A model generated the notes under the pieces. That model did no database searches. It was not told the origin of the DNA and saw only the letters and a list, made by a program, of their open reading frames with translations. This document shows, piece by piece, positions 1 through 10,435 of a stretch of DNA of 64,000 nt (the stretch's first letter is position 1; every line of letters begins with the position of its first letter). This DNA is from Bartonella bovis 91-4 (GTDB taxonomy: Bacteria; Pseudomonadota; Alphaproteobacteria; Rhizobiales; Rhizobiaceae), in contig NZ_CM001844.1 in NCBI RefSeq assembly GCF_000384965.1, positions 717,341-781,340 of the forward strand, given 5' to 3'. Made by a program: the position numbers and the translations under genes.

Positions 1-279
1 TTGATGCAACCTTTTGCTATTTTACAGCTACTTTGTCAGCGTGGAATCAATAGTATTTTGCTTGAAGGAGGAGCAAAGACAGGAGAAAAATTTTTAAATG
101 CTGGTTGTGTGGATCAGCTGATATGTTTTCATGCACCAATTATTTTAGGTGAAGATCGTATTGATGCTCCCCATTTTGAAACTTATCTTTCAGAATTTAA
201 TAAAATTGAGACGAAAATGCTAGGAAATGACTGTTTGTGTAAATGGAGGCGCAAAATATTATGTTCACAGGAATTGTAA
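1..279 (+). CDS. ribD: Riboflavin biosynthesis protein RibD, C-terminal part (cut by window start)
   Basis: This is the last 92 codons of the reductase domain of the bifunctional deaminase/reductase that makes the ribitylamino-pyrimidine precursor of riboflavin. The reading frame is open from base 1, so the start and the whole deaminase domain lie outside the window. The stretch SILLEGGAKTGEKFL followed by APIILGEDR is typical of the NADPH-binding C-terminal RibD/RibG reductase fold. The stop codon lies inside the 5' end of the riboflavin synthase gene (19-bp overlap), which indicates translational coupling in one operon. Recognition is from family motifs; the identity is supported by the three riboflavin-pathway genes in a row. 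Confidence 0.88.
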   Translation: MMQPFAILQLLCQRGINSILLEGGAKTGEKFLNAGCVDQLICFHAPIILGEDRIDAPHFETYLSEFNKIETKMLGNDCLCKWRRKILCSQEL

Positions 280-878
280 CAGATATTGGTTGTGTTGAAG
301 ATATTCAATCTTTAAAACAAGGAATACGCTTAAGTATTTCTACACATTATGATGTAGAAACTATAGAAATTGGTGCATCAATTGCGTGTTCAGGCATTTG
401 CCTAACGGTTGTTGAACGTGAGCTAAAACAGACAAATATTAATTGCTTTGTTGTAGAAGCGTGGAAAGAAACGTTGTATTTGACTAATCTTGCTAAGTGG
501 ACGAAAGGGACTTTTGTTAATTTGGAACGTTCATTACGGCTTGGCGATGAGATAGGTGGGCATTTAGTCTCTGGTCACGTTGATGATTTGGCTGAGATCG
601 TTGATCAAAAAAATGAAGGTGATGCAATTCGTTTTTATTTAAAAACTTCAATGCGATTGGCGCCTTTTATTGCAGAAAAAGGTTCCATTGCGCTTAACGG
701 TACATCTCTAACCATTAATAGTATTGAAGATAATATTTTTGATGTTCTTATTATTCGTCATACACTTGAAATGACAACATGGGGGCAGGCTAAAGTCGGG
801 GACCAGGTGAATTTAGAAGTTGATCAGCTTGCTCGTTATGTTGCCAGACTTTCTGATTTTAAAATGAGAGATAAGTAG
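261..878 (+). CDS. ribE: Riboflavin synthase, alpha subunit
   Basis: Converts two 6,7-dimethyl-8-ribityllumazine molecules into riboflavin and a pyrimidine that is recycled. The 205-residue protein starts with the hallmark MFTGIV and is built of two homologous lumazine-binding barrels: the first carries IACSGICLTV near residues 41-50, the second HLVSGHVDD near 101-109 and IALNGTSLTI near 143-152. An upstream in-frame ATG at 243 exists, but the MFTGIV start at 261 is preceded by GGAGG at 245-249 and matches the family N-terminus, so I chose it. The start lies inside ribD. Length is normal for the family. Confidence 0.95.
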   Translation: MFTGIVTDIGCVEDIQSLKQGIRLSISTHYDVETIEIGASIACSGICLTVVERELKQTNINCFVVEAWKETLYLTNLAKWTKGTFVNLERSLRLGDEIGGHLVSGHVDDLAEIVDQKNEGDAIRFYLKTSMRLAPFIAEKGSIALNGTSLTINSIEDNIFDVLIIRHTLEMTTWGQAKVGDQVNLEVDQLARYVARLSDFKMRDK

Positions 879-963
879 ACTGAAAAATTGTTATGTTGTT
901 TTTTAATTTGATGGTTATGTAATTTTTAAAGTTCTTTATTGATTTTAAATTGAGGATTTTATT

Positions 964-1425
964 GTGACAAAAAAAATACATAAAAAGTCGCATTTATTGA
1001 TTGTTGAAGCACGTTTTTACGATAAAATTTCTAATGAACTTCTTGCAGGTGCAGTGAGTGTTTTGCAAAAAGCTGAAGTAAGTTATGATATTGTAACAGT
1101 TCCAGGGGCATTAGAGATACCCGGTGCAATAGTTTTTGCTGAGGAAAACAATAATAAGGTATCTTATGATGGTTATGTGGCACTTGGTTGTGTTATTCGG
1201 GGTGATACATATCATTTTGAAATTGTTGCTAATAATTCTTGTCAAGCATTAATGGATTTAACTCTTCATAGGCAATTGGTTATTGGAAATGGTATTTTGA
1301 CTGTTGAGAATGAAGAACAAGCCTGGGTTCGTGCTGAACAGAATAAAAAGAATAAAGGTGGTTTTGCTGCTGAAGCTGCTTTATGTATGATTGCTCTAAA
1401 GAAGAAATTTGGAGATAATCATTAA
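964..1425 (+). CDS. ribH: 6,7-dimethyl-8-ribityllumazine synthase
   Basis: Condenses the ribitylamino-uracil with dihydroxybutanone phosphate to give lumazine, the substrate of the upstream riboflavin synthase. The 153-residue protein shows the [10 protein letters not shown] substrate-binding loop (about residues 46-55) and the [14 protein letters not shown] segment whose His84 corresponds to the catalytic histidine of the family. It begins with GTG, preceded by GAGGA. An 85-bp gap separates it from ribE and only 2 bp separate it from nusB, so it should belong to the same transcript. No FMN riboswitch-like leader is visible in the gap. Confidence 0.94.
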   Translation: MTKKIHKKSHLLIVEARFYDKISNELLAGAVSVLQKAEVSYDIVTVPGALEIPGAIVFAEENNNKVSYDGYVALGCVIRGDTYHFEIVANNSCQALMDLTLHRQLVIGNGILTVENEEQAWVRAEQNKKNKGGFAAEAALCMIALKKKFGDNH

Positions 1426-1427
1426 AT

Positions 1428-1904
1428 ATGGCTGATATAAAAAGCAAACATTCTTCGCATTTGGCTAATAAACGCGGAGTAGCAAGGCTTGCTGCAGTGC
1501 AGGCACTATATCAAATGGATATAGTTGGTATTGGTGTTACGGAAATAGCAGCTGAGTATAAAGCTTATCGTTTGGGAAAAAATATTGATGGTAATCAATA
1601 TCTTGATGCTGATTTTCAATGGTTTCGAGCTATTATAGCTGGTGTTGTACAAGAACAAAAGAAACTTGATCCTATGCTTCAGAAAAAACTTTCTGAAGAA
1701 TGGTCACTTTCACGTCTTGATTCTATTTTACGTGCAATTTTGCGTGCAGGCTTATGGGAGTTAGTAAATCACAAGAACATACCTACTGCTGTTATTGTAA
1801 GTGAATATGTTGATGTAGCAAAAGCATTCTTTGAAAGTGATGAGCCAAAGCTTGTCAATGCAATTCTTGATAAAATAGCAAAAGAAATCCGTCTGCAAAA
1901 ATAA
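1428..1904 (+). CDS. nusB: Transcription antitermination factor NusB
   Basis: RNA-binding partner of NusE (S10) in antitermination complexes on rRNA operons. The 158-residue, all-helical protein has the N-terminal [16 protein letters not shown] segment and the C-terminal [18 protein letters not shown] and [13 protein letters not shown] blocks that characterise the NusB fold. It follows ribH after 2 bp; the ribH-nusB pairing is widespread in proteobacteria. In many relatives thiL follows nusB; here the next gene is on the other strand, so the operon ends here. Confidence 0.94.
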   Translation: MADIKSKHSSHLANKRGVARLAAVQALYQMDIVGIGVTEIAAEYKAYRLGKNIDGNQYLDADFQWFRAIIAGVVQEQKKLDPMLQKKLSEEWSLSRLDSILRAILRAGLWELVNHKNIPTAVIVSEYVDVAKAFFESDEPKLVNAILDKIAKEIRLQK

Positions 1905-1971
1905 TAAAATAAAACTCTGACACTATTGAGATTTTATAAATATCACTAAAAACTGGAAATCGGTAATTAAA

Positions 1972-2466
1972 TTAACGCGAGGTGTTAGCAAAACCTTTAA
2001 CGACTTGGATTAAAAAAGAATGATCACTACCACCTGTTGGTGTTGTTTGAGTGATAAAATCGAATATTTGACCATCTTGTAAACCATAATTGGCTATCTT
2101 TGCGACCTGACCATTTTTATTGAAATAAATAGCCAAAACTTTACGATCAATAATTTTGGTTTTCATAAATCGCATTTTACGATACCGAGTTTGTGAAATA
2201 TAATAAAAAACCTCGTTATCATATTTTGTTTTCAGTGAAGGAGTTCCTAAGGCTAAACGAACTTGCTCCTGACTTGATCCAATAGAAATGGAATCAAGAG
2301 CACTTTGATCAAGAACATAACCTTCCTTATAGGTTTGGCTTGAAGTTAAAGAATGAATTGAACTACATCCAGCAAACGCTGCCATACTTACTATAAATAA
2401 GCTAATCAATAATTTATGTTTGATTAAGTTTACTACGTGAGGCATCTGAAACAATGATATCTCCAT
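1972..2466 (-). CDS. bamE: Outer membrane assembly lipoprotein BamE/SmpA family
   Basis: Small lipoprotein of the SmpA/OmlA family, a component of the Bam machinery that inserts beta-barrel proteins into the outer membrane. The N-terminus has a basic then hydrophobic signal and a lipobox AFAGC with the lipidated Cys at residue 34. The mature part contains the family signature around SIGSSQEQVRLALGTPS and FYYISQTRYRK, followed by a predicted beta hairpin (KVLAIYFNKNGQVAKI). The first ATG is used here, but an alternative ATG seven codons downstream (at 2445) would leave a shorter, more typical signal peptide. It diverges from the DUF177 gene. Confidence 0.85.
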   Translation of the reverse strand: MEISLFQMPHVVNLIKHKLLISLFIVSMAAFAGCSSIHSLTSSQTYKEGYVLDQSALDSISIGSSQEQVRLALGTPSLKTKYDNEVFYYISQTRYRKMRFMKTKIIDRKVLAIYFNKNGQVAKIANYGLQDGQIFDFITQTTPTGGSDHSFLIQVVKGFANTSR

Positions 2467-2664
2467 TTACATGTAAGCATAGATGAGAAAGCAACCCGCA
2501 TTTTCCAGCTTTTAGCTTAATTCGATATAATCTGCAATAGCTTACAGCGAGTTTCCTCTGTTATAAAATTAGTAATTTTACAAAGAACAACTTAAAAAGT
2601 TATAAAATATATTGATTAAACGAAATTACAATATACTACACTTTTTCTTGTTTTGGAGTTATCA

Positions 2665-3222
2665 ATGAGTGTAAAAAATGTTTCTCAAATGATGTTTGCT
2701 CTGACTTATCCAATATCAGTGCGTTCGTTGTCTGCTAAGGGTGTAAAAATTCGTATTTGCGCAGATAAACAAGAATGCGCACATTTAGCTAAGAATCATG
2801 ATTTACTTGAAGTGAAATTTTGTGAGGGAGAATTTCATATTTTACCATGGAAAAAGCGTGGGGTGTATGTAAAAGGTTTATTACGAGCACATATAGTACA
2901 ATCATGTGTCATTACACTGGAGCCATTAGAAAATATTCTCCACGAAAATATTGAAATTACCTTTCTTCCTGAAGATTCAAATTTGGTTAAACCAAAAGTG
3001 TCAAAAGATACAAGAGAATTGCTTTTAGATGCAGATGGACCAGATATACCGGAAATTTTTTATGGTGATAAAATTGATATAGGCGCGATTATGGAAGAAT
3101 TTTTTGAGCTATCAATTAATCATTATCCACGCAAAGAAGATGAAAATATGAGTTTGATTGAAAATTCGGAAAAAATTGAGCCAAAAATATCACCATTTTC
3201 TGTTTTGAAAGGGTGGAAATGA
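2665..3222 (+). CDS. DUF177 (YceD-family) protein
   Basis: A 185-residue member of the DUF177/YceD family. In bacteria and plants, family members have been linked to accumulation of 23S rRNA; the molecular activity is not settled. The visible family block is CVITLEPLENILHENIEITFLPE (shown as CVITLEPL and ITFLPE), followed by an acidic segment with PDIPEIFYGDKIDIGAIMEEFFEL, which is the usual C-terminal pattern. An in-frame TTG at 2653 would add four codons; the ATG at 2665, preceded by GGAGTT, is preferred. It stands upstream of plsX, as in other Rhizobiales. The C-terminal 20 residues are poorly conserved-looking. Confidence 0.85.
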   Translation: MSVKNVSQMMFALTYPISVRSLSAKGVKIRICADKQECAHLAKNHDLLEVKFCEGEFHILPWKKRGVYVKGLLRAHIVQSCVITLEPLENILHENIEITFLPEDSNLVKPKVSKDTRELLLDADGPDIPEIFYGDKIDIGAIMEEFFELSINHYPRKEDENMSLIENSEKIEPKISPFSVLKGWK

Positions 3223-3346
3223 TTATAAATATATAAAAAACACCTACTATATAGTCAAAGAGACAGTATTTCTGTAAGTCTGTTGTAGTGATAATCTTTG
3301 TATAACAAGAATTTTCAGTGTAAATTAAAATATAGGATGTGCAAGT

Positions 3347-4375
3347 GTGATTAGAATTTCTGTAGATGTCATGGGTGGTGATTATGGTCCAGAGGTTACT
3401 ATTGAGGGGGCAGCAGTTGCACAGAAACATTTGCCAAATGTTCATTTTTTGTTTTATGGGGTAGAGGATGTTGTTGAGCCAATTTTTAAAAAATATCCTC
3501 ATTTGGCTACAGCGTCGCGTTTTTATAACACAGAAAGTTATACACGTATGGATGAGAAACCAAGCCAAGCGCTTCGTGCAGGGCGCGGTAAATCATCAAT
3601 GTGGCACGCAATTGAAGCTGTAAAAAATGGCGAAGCTGATGTTTGTGTCTCTGCTGGCAATACTGGTGCACTTATGGCAATGTCTCATTTTTGTTTAAAA
3701 ATGATGGCAGAATCTAACCGGCCTGGAATTGCTGGTATTTGGCCAACTCTTCGTGGTGAGAGTATTGTGCTGGATATTGGTGCAACAATTGGTGCATCTG
3801 CTGATCAATTGGTTGATTTAGCGGTTATGGGGGCTGGTATGTTTCGTACTTTATATCATATTGAAAAACCAAGTGTTGGGCTTTTGAATGTGGGTGTTGA
3901 AGAGATAAAAGGCTTAGATGAAATCAAAAAAGCCGGAATGATATTACGTAAAGTGCAATTAGAAGGATTAGAGTATAAGGGATTTATTGAAGGTAATGAC
4001 ATTGGAAAAGGAGTAGTCGATGTGGTTGTCACTGAGGGGTTTTCTGGTAATATTGCTTTAAAAGTTGCAGAAGGAACTGCACGGCAAATAGCCGAACTTT
4101 TAAATACTGTTATGCGTCGCTCTGTTTTTTCACGCCTTGGATACGTTTTGTCTCGAGGTGCTTTTCATCAACTGAAACAGAAGATAGATCCTGATCGGAT
4201 TAATGGCGGTGTGCTTTTAGGTTTAAATGGTATTGTTATAAAAAGTCATGGTGGTGTTAATGCTGGCGGTTTTGCTTCTGCTATCCGCGTTGGTTATAAA
4301 ATGGTAAATAACGGACTTTTAAAAAAAATAGTTGAAGATTTACGACACTTTCATGAAAGTAAAGTGATACTTTAA
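3347..4375 (+). CDS. plsX: Phosphate acyltransferase PlsX
   Basis: Peripheral membrane enzyme that converts acyl-ACP to acyl-phosphate, the donor used by PlsY (encoded at 27634 in this window) to start phospholipid synthesis. The 342-residue protein opens with [19 protein letters not shown] and contains [14 protein letters not shown], the conserved glycine-rich segments [17 protein letters not shown] and [14 protein letters not shown]. Translation begins at a GTG preceded by an AGGA. It precedes fabH, the usual pairing of the two genes that link fatty-acid initiation and phospholipid synthesis. Confidence 0.95.
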   Translation: MIRISVDVMGGDYGPEVTIEGAAVAQKHLPNVHFLFYGVEDVVEPIFKKYPHLATASRFYNTESYTRMDEKPSQALRAGRGKSSMWHAIEAVKNGEADVCVSAGNTGALMAMSHFCLKMMAESNRPGIAGIWPTLRGESIVLDIGATIGASADQLVDLAVMGAGMFRTLYHIEKPSVGLLNVGVEEIKGLDEIKKAGMILRKVQLEGLEYKGFIEGNDIGKGVVDVVVTEGFSGNIALKVAEGTARQIAELLNTVMRRSVFSRLGYVLSRGAFHQLKQKIDPDRINGGVLLGLNGIVIKSHGGVNAGGFASAIRVGYKMVNNGLLKKIVEDLRHFHESKVIL

Positions 4376-4467
4376 AATTATGAAGGTAGAGCTGTCAATT
4401 AATATGCAAACAGTATGATCGGCATTCGTAGTAGAGATAAAAGATTCCAAGAGAGGGTGAGGACTGT

Positions 4468-5442
4468 ATGATTCGATCAGTTATATGTGGTGTAGGAAGT
4501 GCTTTACCAAAAAAAAGTTTATCGAATAATGAAATTACCAAGTTTGTTGAAACATCTGATTCGTGGATTGTTCAACGTACGGGAATTCGCCAACGTTATA
4601 TTGCTGATACAAACGAAACAACTGTTTCTTTGGGGGTAACAGCAGCACAAGCTGCACTTAAAAATTCTAATATGACAATAGAAGATATTGATTGTATTAT
4701 TTTAGCTACTTCAACACCTAACCATACTTTTCCTGCTTCTGCTGTTGAAATTCAACATGCTTTGGGAATGAAACGTGGTTTTGCTTTTGATATTCAAGCT
4801 GTTTGCTCTGGTTTTATTTTTGCATTGACAACAGGAGATGTATATTTACGTTGCGGAGCAGCAAAAAGAATCTTGGTAATTGGATCTGAGACATTTTCTC
4901 GGATTTTAGATTGGCAAGATCGTACAACATGTGTTTTATTTGGTGATGGTGCGGGTGCAGCTGTTTTGGAAGCGCAAGAAGTTGAAGGTAATGTTCTTGT
5001 TGATTGTGGTATATTGTCTGCGAAATTGCGCTCTAATGGTGCGTATGTGGATAAATTGTATGTTGATGGTGGTCCTTCAACAACACAAACAACAGGTCAT
5101 TTACGTATGAAAGGGCGAGAAGTTTTTAAACATGCAGTTGGTATGATAACCGATGTGATTGATGATTGTTTTGCAGCTGTTAATATGAATTCTTCTCAGT
5201 TAGATTGGTTTGTACCTCATCAGGCTAATAAACGTATTATTGAAGCATCAGCTAAAAAACTAGGGATCGCATTGGATAAAGTTGTGATGACTGTTGATCA
5301 ACATGGTAATACGTCTGCAGCATCAGTACCATTAGCTTTAACAACTGCTGTTCAAGATGGAAGAATTAAAAAAGGAGATCTCATTATGTTAGAGGCCATG
5401 GGGGGTGGATTTACGTGGGGAGCAATTCTTGTTCGTTGGTAA
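4468..5442 (+). CDS. fabH: 3-oxoacyl-ACP synthase III (KAS III, FabH)
   Basis: Initiates type II fatty-acid synthesis by condensing acetyl-CoA with malonyl-ACP. The 324-residue protein carries the complete thiolase-fold catalytic triad: Cys113 in AVCSGF, His251 in VPHQANKRI, and Asn281 in HGNTSAAS. The N-terminal [10 protein letters not shown] motif and the terminal [10 protein letters not shown] segment are family hallmarks. It has an ATG start with a GAGGGTGAGGA ribosome binding region and lies 92 bp after plsX. Confidence 0.96.
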   Translation: MIRSVICGVGSALPKKSLSNNEITKFVETSDSWIVQRTGIRQRYIADTNETTVSLGVTAAQAALKNSNMTIEDIDCIILATSTPNHTFPASAVEIQHALGMKRGFAFDIQAVCSGFIFALTTGDVYLRCGAAKRILVIGSETFSRILDWQDRTTCVLFGDGAGAAVLEAQEVEGNVLVDCGILSAKLRSNGAYVDKLYVDGGPSTTQTTGHLRMKGREVFKHAVGMITDVIDDCFAAVNMNSSQLDWFVPHQANKRIIEASAKKLGIALDKVVMTVDQHGNTSAASVPLALTTAVQDGRIKKGDLIMLEAMGGGFTWGAILVRW

Positions 5443-5517
5443 ATTATAGTGGCTTGACCATATTTGAATAAAACGTATAAATCGCTTTGTAACTTTAAAT
5501 TTTAATAGGTGATTATG

Positions 5518-5829
5518 ATGGCAGGTAAAACAATAACACGTGCAGATTTGGCTGGTGCGGTTTGTAGGAGAGTGGGCTTGTCATATACTGAGTCATCAGC
5601 TTTGGTTGAGTTGATTTTAGATGAAATTTGCAATTCACTTGTAAAGGGTGAAGTGGTTAAATTATCTTCTTTTGCGACTTTTCAAGTTCGCAATAAAAGT
5701 GAACGAATTGGTCGTAATCCAAAAACAGGTATTGAAGCACCTATTCCACCACGGCGTGTAGTAACATTCAAGGCTGCGAATATTTTGAAGAAAAGAATTT
5801 TAGATGCACATCGCGCAAGAGAGAAGTAA
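5518..5829 (+). CDS. ihfA: Integration host factor subunit alpha
   Basis: One subunit of the DNA-bending heterodimer IHF. The 103-residue HU/IHF-family protein has the N-terminal helix pair ([17 protein letters not shown]), the beta-ribbon start [25 protein letters not shown] with the family signature GRNPKTG, and the ribbon end with the [12 protein letters not shown] segment. The proline in GIEAPIP... lies where the intercalating proline of IHF normally sits. GTG (5509), ATG (5515) and ATG (5518) are all in frame; the last is closest to the usual protein N-terminus (MAGKTITR) and is chosen. Follows fabH and precedes a MerR-type regulator, a conserved alphaproteobacterial order. Confidence 0.93.
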   Translation: MAGKTITRADLAGAVCRRVGLSYTESSALVELILDEICNSLVKGEVVKLSSFATFQVRNKSERIGRNPKTGIEAPIPPRRVVTFKAANILKKRILDAHRAREK

Positions 5830-6031
5830 ATTCATACAAATAAGCGATATTTAAAATGTTTGAGGTTTGATAAAGGAATTTATATTGGAATAACTTTTTC
5901 TATTTGAGTAATAGGTTTTGTATTAAATATAATTGAGGATAATCCCTATTTTAATCAATTTTAGCAAGAAATTTAAACTGATTCAGTTATTATAAAATCG
6001 TTAGTATGATATTTAAATAAGGTATTGTAGA

Positions 6032-6550
6032 ATGGACAAGAGCCCTGATGCTTTTCGGACAATTAGCGAAGTAGCGGAATTATTAGGGTTACCACAGCAT
6101 GTATTAAGATTTTGGGAAACACGTTTTGTTCAAATTAAGCCATTAAAGCGTGGTGGTGGGAGGCGTTACTATCGCCCTGTTGATATTGATTTGCTCAATG
6201 GTATTAAACAATTACTTTATGGTAAAGGCTATACTATAAAAGGTGTACAACGCCTTTTAAAAGAAAATGGTGCTTCTTTTGTTATTGCGCTCGGTAATAA
6301 CGATCTTGATGCCATGAATGTTATAATAGAAAAAGAATGTATAGAACAAACATCTGAATCTACCAAAATTAATGAAGCCTCTAAGACTAAGTCAAAAAAG
6401 GCAGCATTTGGACTTTTAGGGTTTATGAAGAGTGAAGAAGAATCTGTTGGTGCTGTTAAAAGGCATCAAGACAAAACTGATAAAACATTGTTACAGGAAA
6501 CATTATTTGAATTAATTGAATGTAAACGCATGCTTGATAGAGCACGATAA
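6032..6550 (+). CDS. MerR-family transcriptional regulator
   Basis: A 172-residue DNA-binding protein. Residues about 9-77 form a MerR helix-turn-helix and wing: [23 protein letters not shown], then [15 protein letters not shown] and the second helix pair [16 protein letters not shown]. The remaining part is a charged linker and a probable coiled helix at the C-terminus. No metal-binding cysteines of classical MerR metal sensors are present, so the signal is unknown. The protein downstream of ihfA in Rhizobiales is normally of this type. The gene is convergent with thrS, with 31 bp between the stops. Confidence 0.85.
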   Translation: MDKSPDAFRTISEVAELLGLPQHVLRFWETRFVQIKPLKRGGGRRYYRPVDIDLLNGIKQLLYGKGYTIKGVQRLLKENGASFVIALGNNDLDAMNVIIEKECIEQTSESTKINEASKTKSKKAAFGLLGFMKSEEESVGAVKRHQDKTDKTLLQETLFELIECKRMLDRAR

Positions 6551-6581
6551 ACAATCAACTTAGTTGAGCATATTACTTTCA

Positions 6582-8561
6582 TTATTGAGTGTTTATTAAG
6601 CGGCGCAAATCTGGGGGGGTTGCTTCATTTGAAAGTTGTTTCATCACTTCTTCTATAGATAAAATAGTTTGATCTGCACTTCCTAAACGGCGCATACTCA
6701 CACTATTTGTTTCAGCTTCACGTTTACCGCATACAAGGATTACAGGAACTTTTTGTAAAGAATGTTCACGTATTTTGTAATTAATTTTTTCATTGCGAAG
6801 ATCTGATGTGGCTGAAAGACCAATAGCTTTGAGCTTTCTCGTTATTTTTTCTGCATATTCATTTGCTTCAGATGTGATTGGTGCAACAACAATTTGTTGG
6901 GGGGCAAGCCAAAGCGGTATATGTCCAGAAAAATTTTCAATTAATATACCAATAAAACGCTCCATTGATCCCAAAATAGCTCTATGAATCATAACAGGCT
7001 GACGTTTTTCTGAATCCTTGTCAATATAGAATGCACCAAAACGTTCAGGTAGATTGAAATCTACTTGTGTTGTTCCACATTGCCATTCGCGACCAATAGC
7101 ATCTTTTAATGTATATTCAAATTTTGGTCCATAAAATGCACCTTCACCTGGAAGGATACTTGTTTTGATACGTCCTTTTGATTTTTTCTCAATAGTTTTA
7201 AGAACAGATGACATTATATTTTCGCAATGATCCCATAATTTGTCAGAACCGACGCGTTTTTCTGGACGCGTTGAAAATTTAAGACTGATTTCTTCAAAAC
7301 CAAAATCTGCATAAGTTGATAAGATTAAATCATTAATACTAAGACATTCATCAGCTAATTGTTCATCTGTGCAGAAAATATGTGCATCGTCTTGTGTAAA
7401 ACTACGAACACGCATAAGACCATGCAGAGAACCTGAAGGTTCATAACGATGGATAACACCAAATTCAGCAAGTCTAATAGGCAAGTCTCGGTAAGACTTT
7501 AAGCCATGTTTGAAAATTTGCACATGACCAGGGCAATTCATGGGTTTTAGAGCGTAAATACATTGATTATCCCAATCGTCAGTCGCTGGGGTTGTTTGAA
7601 ACATATTTTCCTTATACCATCCCCAATGACCCGATATTTCCCAAAGTGATTTATCAAGAACTTGTGGTGCATTAACTTCAGCATATTTATGATCATCAAG
7701 GCGGCGGCGCATATAGCTAATTAAATTTTGGAACATTTTCCACCCCTTTGGGTGCCAGAAAATCATTCCTGGGCTTTCTTCTTGGAAATGAAATAAATCC
7801 ATTTCACGTCCTAAACGGCGGTGATCGCGTTTTTCTGCTTCTTCTAGTGTATGGAGATAGGCTTTTAAGTCATTTTCGTTAGCAAATGCTGTACCATAAA
7901 TTCTCGTTAACATAGGATTATTGGCATCCCCACGCCAATAAGCACCTGCGACTTTTGTCAGTTTGAAGGCATTGCCAATTTGACCAGTAGATTGCATATG
8001 TGGACCACGACAAAGATCAAACCAATCTCCTTGATAATAAACTTTTACGTCTTGATTTTCAGGGATAGCATCAATAATCTCAACCTTATACAGTTCGTTT
8101 TTTTCAGAAAAAATTTTCTTAGCTTTTTCACGAGACCAAATTTCTTTTCTGAAAGGTTTGTTTCGTTGGATAATTTCACGCATTTTTTTTTCGATGATGG
8201 TGAGGTCATCTAATGTGAAAGGTTGTTTACGCGCAAAATCATAATAAAAACCATTTTTAATAACGGGGCCGATTGTAACTTGTGTTTCAGGAAATAGTTC
8301 TTGTACTGCTTCAGCTAAGACATGAGCACAATCATGGCGTATTAATTCAAGTGCACGTGGATCATCACGAGTGATAATTTCCACTTGGCCAGATTGCTCT
8401 AATGGGTCTGAAAGATCTCGAATGATTCCGTTAAAGCTATAAGCAACTGCTTTTTTTACGAGTGATTTAGAAATAGATTCGGTCAATTCTAAACCTGTCA
8501 TTTCAGAGGGATAATCACGTTTTGAACCATCAGGAAAAGAAAGAGAAATAAGGTCAAACAT
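6582..8561 (-). CDS. thrS: Threonyl-tRNA synthetase
   Basis: Class II aminoacyl-tRNA synthetase that charges tRNA-Thr, with a second catalytic site that removes mischarged serine. The 659-residue protein shows the N-terminal TGS domain (about 1-62), the editing domain with [16 protein letters not shown] and the downstream [10 protein letters not shown] zinc-like signature, the catalytic core with [10 protein letters not shown] (zinc-binding Cys) and [15 protein letters not shown] motif 2, motif 3 near [17 protein letters not shown], and a C-terminal anticodon-binding domain ending LRRLINTQ. Length and domain order are complete. No T-box or other obvious leader is visible in the 120 bp upstream. 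Confidence 0.96.
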   Translation of the reverse strand: MFDLISLSFPDGSKRDYPSEMTGLELTESISKSLVKKAVAYSFNGIIRDLSDPLEQSGQVEIITRDDPRALELIRHDCAHVLAEAVQELFPETQVTIGPVIKNGFYYDFARKQPFTLDDLTIIEKKMREIIQRNKPFRKEIWSREKAKKIFSEKNELYKVEIIDAIPENQDVKVYYQGDWFDLCRGPHMQSTGQIGNAFKLTKVAGAYWRGDANNPMLTRIYGTAFANENDLKAYLHTLEEAEKRDHRRLGREMDLFHFQEESPGMIFWHPKGWKMFQNLISYMRRRLDDHKYAEVNAPQVLDKSLWEISGHWGWYKENMFQTTPATDDWDNQCIYALKPMNCPGHVQIFKHGLKSYRDLPIRLAEFGVIHRYEPSGSLHGLMRVRSFTQDDAHIFCTDEQLADECLSINDLILSTYADFGFEEISLKFSTRPEKRVGSDKLWDHCENIMSSVLKTIEKKSKGRIKTSILPGEGAFYGPKFEYTLKDAIGREWQCGTTQVDFNLPERFGAFYIDKDSEKRQPVMIHRAILGSMERFIGILIENFSGHIPLWLAPQQIVVAPITSEANEYAEKITRKLKAIGLSATSDLRNEKINYKIREHSLQKVPVILVCGKREAETNSVSMRRLGSADQTILSIEEVMKQLSNEATPPDLRRLINTQ

Positions 8562-8682
8562 AAAAACACCCCTTTAGTCCAATTCCGCTAACGATTGCGG
8601 ATGGTTTCGTGAAAATTTAATAATAGTTCAGATAGAGCTAGTAGATTAATTTTCTATCAATATGCATAAAAAAGAAAGACAA

Positions 8683-9027
8683 TTATTTATCATTTTTAGC
8701 AGAGATTTTCCAATAGTGCCAAGGTTTATAAGAATAGTCAAGAGACGTTGGTACTGGATCAAAGCCATATGTTCCAAATGGGCCACAGCGTATAATACGA
8801 AAAAGCCCCATCCATGCACCGGCCCACAGGCCATAGCGTGCAATTGCTTCATAGGTATATTCTGAACAGGTTGGGATATGGCGACATTGATTTCCGATCA
8901 AACTGGAAAGTGTTATTTGATAAAGACGTATTAATGTAGTACCAAGTAATCGTCCAGGTGTTTTCTGCCAAGGACCTGTATAATTCCGAGTTTGTATTTT
9001 TTTTTGTTTGGGTTGTAATTTAACCAT
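8683..9027 (-). CDS. yidD: Membrane protein insertion efficiency factor YidD
   Basis: Small membrane-associated protein (114 residues from the chosen start) that assists YidC-dependent insertion of inner membrane proteins. The family core is visible: LIRLYQITLSSLIGNQCRHIPTCSEYTYEAI (conserved Cys pair), ARYG, and RIIRCGPFGTYGFDPVP. The longer reading frame begins inside the upstream scaffold gene; the ATG at 9027, overlapping that gene's stop by 8 bp, gives a normal family length. It is followed 120 bp later by thrS on the same strand. Confidence 0.9.
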   Translation of the reverse strand: MVKLQPKQKKIQTRNYTGPWQKTPGRLLGTTLIRLYQITLSSLIGNQCRHIPTCSEYTYEAIARYGLWAGAWMGLFRIIRCGPFGTYGFDPVPTSLDYSYKPWHYWKISAKNDK

Positions 9028-9457
9028 TTGTTTTTTCTTCAATTTGTTCAATACAGTCTACGACTGCATCAAATGTAAGCATTGTTGAAGCATGGCGTTC
9101 TTTATAATCTTTAATAGGTTGCAAACAGGAAAATGCTTTAAATGGAGCTGAGGGAGGAGGGCCATTTTCTGTTAACATATAAAAAATAATTTCACGTAAT
9201 GCTTTAAGATCTCGCGTTTTTTTGCCAATAATATGATGCGCTAAAATAGAAGATGAAGCTTGTCCAAGTGCACACGCATATACTTCATGAGCAAAATCTA
9301 TAACAATGTCGTTGTCTACTTTTAGATCCACAAGAACTGTTGATCCGCAAAGACGTGCACGTTTTTTTGACGTTGCATCAGGGTTATTAAGACGCCCAAT
9401 TCTACTTATATGAGCAGCATATTCAAGGATTTTATTGCTATAAATGTTGTCCATCAT
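9020..9457 (-). CDS. Iron-sulfur cluster scaffold protein, IscU/NifU N-terminal family
   Basis: A 145-residue member of the IscU/SufU/NifU-N family, which holds a nascent Fe-S cluster for transfer to apoproteins. The three ligand cysteines are present: Cys37 in ARLCGSTV, Cys62 in VYACALGQASSS and Cys111 in AFSCLQPIK, although the usual GCGxA context around the second cysteine is diverged (ACALGQ). In Rhizobiales this gene sits between folE and yidD, as here. No iscS, sufB or hscA neighbours are in the window, so its partner cysteine desulfurase is unknown. It diverges from folE with about 126 bp between starts. Confidence 0.85.
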   Translation of the reverse strand: MMDNIYSNKILEYAAHISRIGRLNNPDATSKKRARLCGSTVLVDLKVDNDIVIDFAHEVYACALGQASSSILAHHIIGKKTRDLKALREIIFYMLTENGPPPSAPFKAFSCLQPIKDYKERHASTMLTFDAVVDCIEQIEEKTNG

Positions 9458-9583
9458 GAGCTATTGCTTGGAATTTTTAGAGTTTTCACTATTCAGGCTT
9501 TTAATTCACTTGCGTAGAGATTATTATAAAATAAATTAATGTATATTAAATACTTTATACATAATAAGCTGGAGTTTTTTTTA

Positions 9584-10204
9584 ATGCATAACCTTACGGA
9601 AGGAATCGCTACAGATTTCTCTTTATCTGAGAAAAAGCGTCCTAGTTTTGAAGAAGTGGAAGCAGCGGTTCGTACATTGTTGTTGTGGGTAGGGGAAAAT
9701 CCAAATCGAGAAGGGCTTTTAGATACTCCCAAACGTGTTGCTAAGGTGTATAGTGAACTTTTTTCTGGTTACGATGAATCAATTGAGGAGATTTTAGGAA
9801 CAGTTTTTGAAGAAGTTTCAGGTTATAATGAACCTATAATTATGAAGGATATTAGTTTTTATTCACATTGCGAGCATCATATTCTTCCAATTGTTGGTAA
9901 AGTTCATATTGCCTACCTTCCCGATACGAAAATTGTTGGTCTTTCAAAAGTTGCACGTGTTATAGATATTTTTTCCCACCGTTTACAAACGCAAGAAGCC
10001 ATGACAGCTCAAGTGGCTAATGCTCTAAAAACACAGTTAAAACCCCGCGGTGTTGCAGTGGTAATTGAAGCTGAACATATGTGCATGGCTATGAGAGGGA
10101 TACGAAAATACGGAACTACAACAATTACAACAAGTTTTCATGGTTCTTATAAAGAAGATCAAATTGCTCAGGCCAATTTGATGATGGTACTTCGCTCATT
10201 ATGA
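9584..10204 (+). CDS. folE: GTP cyclohydrolase I
   Basis: First enzyme of tetrahydrofolate synthesis: GTP to 7,8-dihydroneopterin triphosphate. The 206-residue form has the zinc ligands Cys96 and His99 in SHCEHHILP and Cys167 in [10 protein letters not shown], plus the [18 protein letters not shown] block that lines the pterin site. An upstream in-frame ATG at 9539 is less likely, because GGAG at 9571-9574 precedes the ATG at 9584. The closely linked hisI seen in some relatives is absent; the next gene is a tRNA. Confidence 0.95.
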   Translation: MHNLTEGIATDFSLSEKKRPSFEEVEAAVRTLLLWVGENPNREGLLDTPKRVAKVYSELFSGYDESIEEILGTVFEEVSGYNEPIIMKDISFYSHCEHHILPIVGKVHIAYLPDTKIVGLSKVARVIDIFSHRLQTQEAMTAQVANALKTQLKPRGVAVVIEAEHMCMAMRGIRKYGTTTITTSFHGSYKEDQIAQANLMMVLRSL

Positions 10205-10350
10205 TAATGTATACAGTTTAACGACTTGTATCTGAAGCGTCCTGCGGTAATTGAGATAAAATAAATTATAAAAACACGAAAATGGGCTTGTATCGTGCTT
10301 TATGATTTGTTAAATCCCCGAAAGTGTAATGTATTTGGCCTCTACCATGT

Positions 10351-10435
10351 GCGGTCGTGGCGGAATTGGTAGACGCGCAGCGTTGAGGTCGCTGTGGGGC
10401 AACCCGTGGAAGTTCGAGTCTTCTCGACCGCACCA
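10351..10435 (+). tRNA. tRNA-Leu (anticodon GAG)
   Basis: An 85-nt class II tRNA with a 7-bp acceptor stem (GCGGTCG with CGACCGC), an anticodon stem CAGCG/CGCTG around the loop TTGAGGT (anticodon GAG), a long variable arm, a TTCGAGT T-loop and an encoded 3' CCA. The 3' end runs directly into the left arm of the island's inverted repeat. Confidence 0.97.

Noticed and set aside
879-963. Possible FMN riboswitch between ribE and ribH
   Set aside because: The 85 bp are A/T-rich and too short, and none of the conserved RFN-element blocks can be recognised.
3116-3568. 150-codon minus-strand ORF over the DUF177 end and plsX start
   Set aside because: Antisense to two well-supported genes, with a Cys/Ile/Asn-rich composition typical of AT-rich shadow frames and no ribosome binding site.
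8646-8865. Two overlapping ORFs on opposite strands in and after the yidD 3' end
   Set aside because: Both lie over the conserved CGPFGTYGFDPVP region of yidD and are frame shadows.
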